From assembly GCF_014656355.1 (NCBI RefSeq), contig NZ_BNCG01000004.1:1-64000 (forward strand): a stretch of DNA of 64,000 nt, given 5' to 3'. Position numbers and translations under genes: made by a program. The stretch comes from Camelimonas fluminis. Lineage in GTDB: Bacteria > Pseudomonadota > Alphaproteobacteria > Rhizobiales > Beijerinckiaceae. The notes below the pieces were generated by a model. The model was not told where the DNA came from and did not search any database. It saw nothing but the letters and a program-made list of their open reading frames with translations. Of the stretch, positions 63,844-64,000 are shown piece by piece; the first letter of the stretch is position 1, and each line of letters begins with the position of its first letter.

Positions 63844-64000
63844 CACCTTGACGGATCTGCGGTCAGGCCTGTGGTTCCCGCATGATCTTGCCGTTGCAGG
63901 GGCGCCCGCGCCGGCGACGCCTCATGCAGGGAAATGCGCTGGGAGCATTTGGTTCCGAACAGCCGGCGCCTGCGTCTGACGCATGGGCTGCATACTTTAG

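Overview
The window is a GC-rich stretch (with one AT-rich islet near 28.8-29.8 kb) of an alphaproteobacterial chromosome, most likely Hyphomicrobiales (Rhizobiales). The evidence is an rRNA operon ending 5S rRNA-tRNA-fMet, a complete PhyR-NepR-EcfG general stress locus, the alphaproteobacterial cysT-W-A / DUF2849-cysI-cysH-DUF934-cysD-cysNC sulfate block, and palindromic intergenic repeats typical of that order. No prophage, transposase, CRISPR array or conjugation gene was seen.

Layout. 0-0.43 kb: end of an rRNA operon. 0.48-4.05 kb: an alpha/beta-hydrolase-like protein lacking its nucleophile, a small cupin very like the Mn-dependent hydroxynitrile lyases, and two convergent family 2 glycosyltransferases. 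4.5-11.8 kb: an acyl-CoA catabolic cluster, with a minus-strand run (PaaG-type isomerase, acyl-CoA dehydrogenase, GST, CoA-transferase, alpha-methylacyl-CoA racemase) divergent from an acyl-CoA synthetase. 11.8-16.5 kb: small proteins, a nucleotidyltransferase-like ORF, an MltB-type lytic transglycosylase and a YhiN-type flavoprotein. 17.0-20.8 kb: an SDR, an HMG-CoA-synthase-like/DUF35 fusion and an SCP-2-type thiolase. 20.9-27.6 kb: a periplasmic cupin, two orphan solute-binding proteins, an ABC-F protein and a serine hydrolase. 28.0-30.5 kb: an AT-rich islet with a frameshifted beta-barrel gene, a Gly/Ala-rich exported peptide, a tiny two-helix membrane protein and an exported C39 peptidase. 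30.6-34.5 kb: a CaiC-like CoA ligase, an IclR regulator and a MaoC-type hydratase 2. 34.8-39.0 kb: the four-gene Anbu (ancestral proteasome) operon. 39.3-45.0 kb: asparaginase, FAH-family hydrolase, fused indolepyruvate:ferredoxin oxidoreductase. 45.3-50.8 kb: the stress-response locus. 50.8-63.0 kb: cysteine synthase and the whole sulfate uptake and assimilation set. 63.3-63.8 kb: a BON-LysM protein.

How the parts connect. Three separated acyl-CoA loci (about 10.1, 16.8 and 33.5 kb) carry the same 19-bp inverted repeat, TGCGAAA-N5-TTTCGCA. One copy lies in the promoter region of the IclR gene itself, so the loci look like one regulon that degrades a branched or alicyclic acyl-CoA: racemase, dehydrogenase, hydratase 2, SDR, thiolase, two CoA ligases and a CoA-transferase. 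Separately, consensus EcfG promoters (GGAAC-N16/17-CGTT) precede a DUF1328 gene, a DUF883 gene and the BON-LysM gene, with weaker versions before phyR and nepR. This gives a local, readable part of the general stress regulon. The least explained locus is the 28-30.5 kb islet, which looks like a small exported-peptide/C39-peptidase system.
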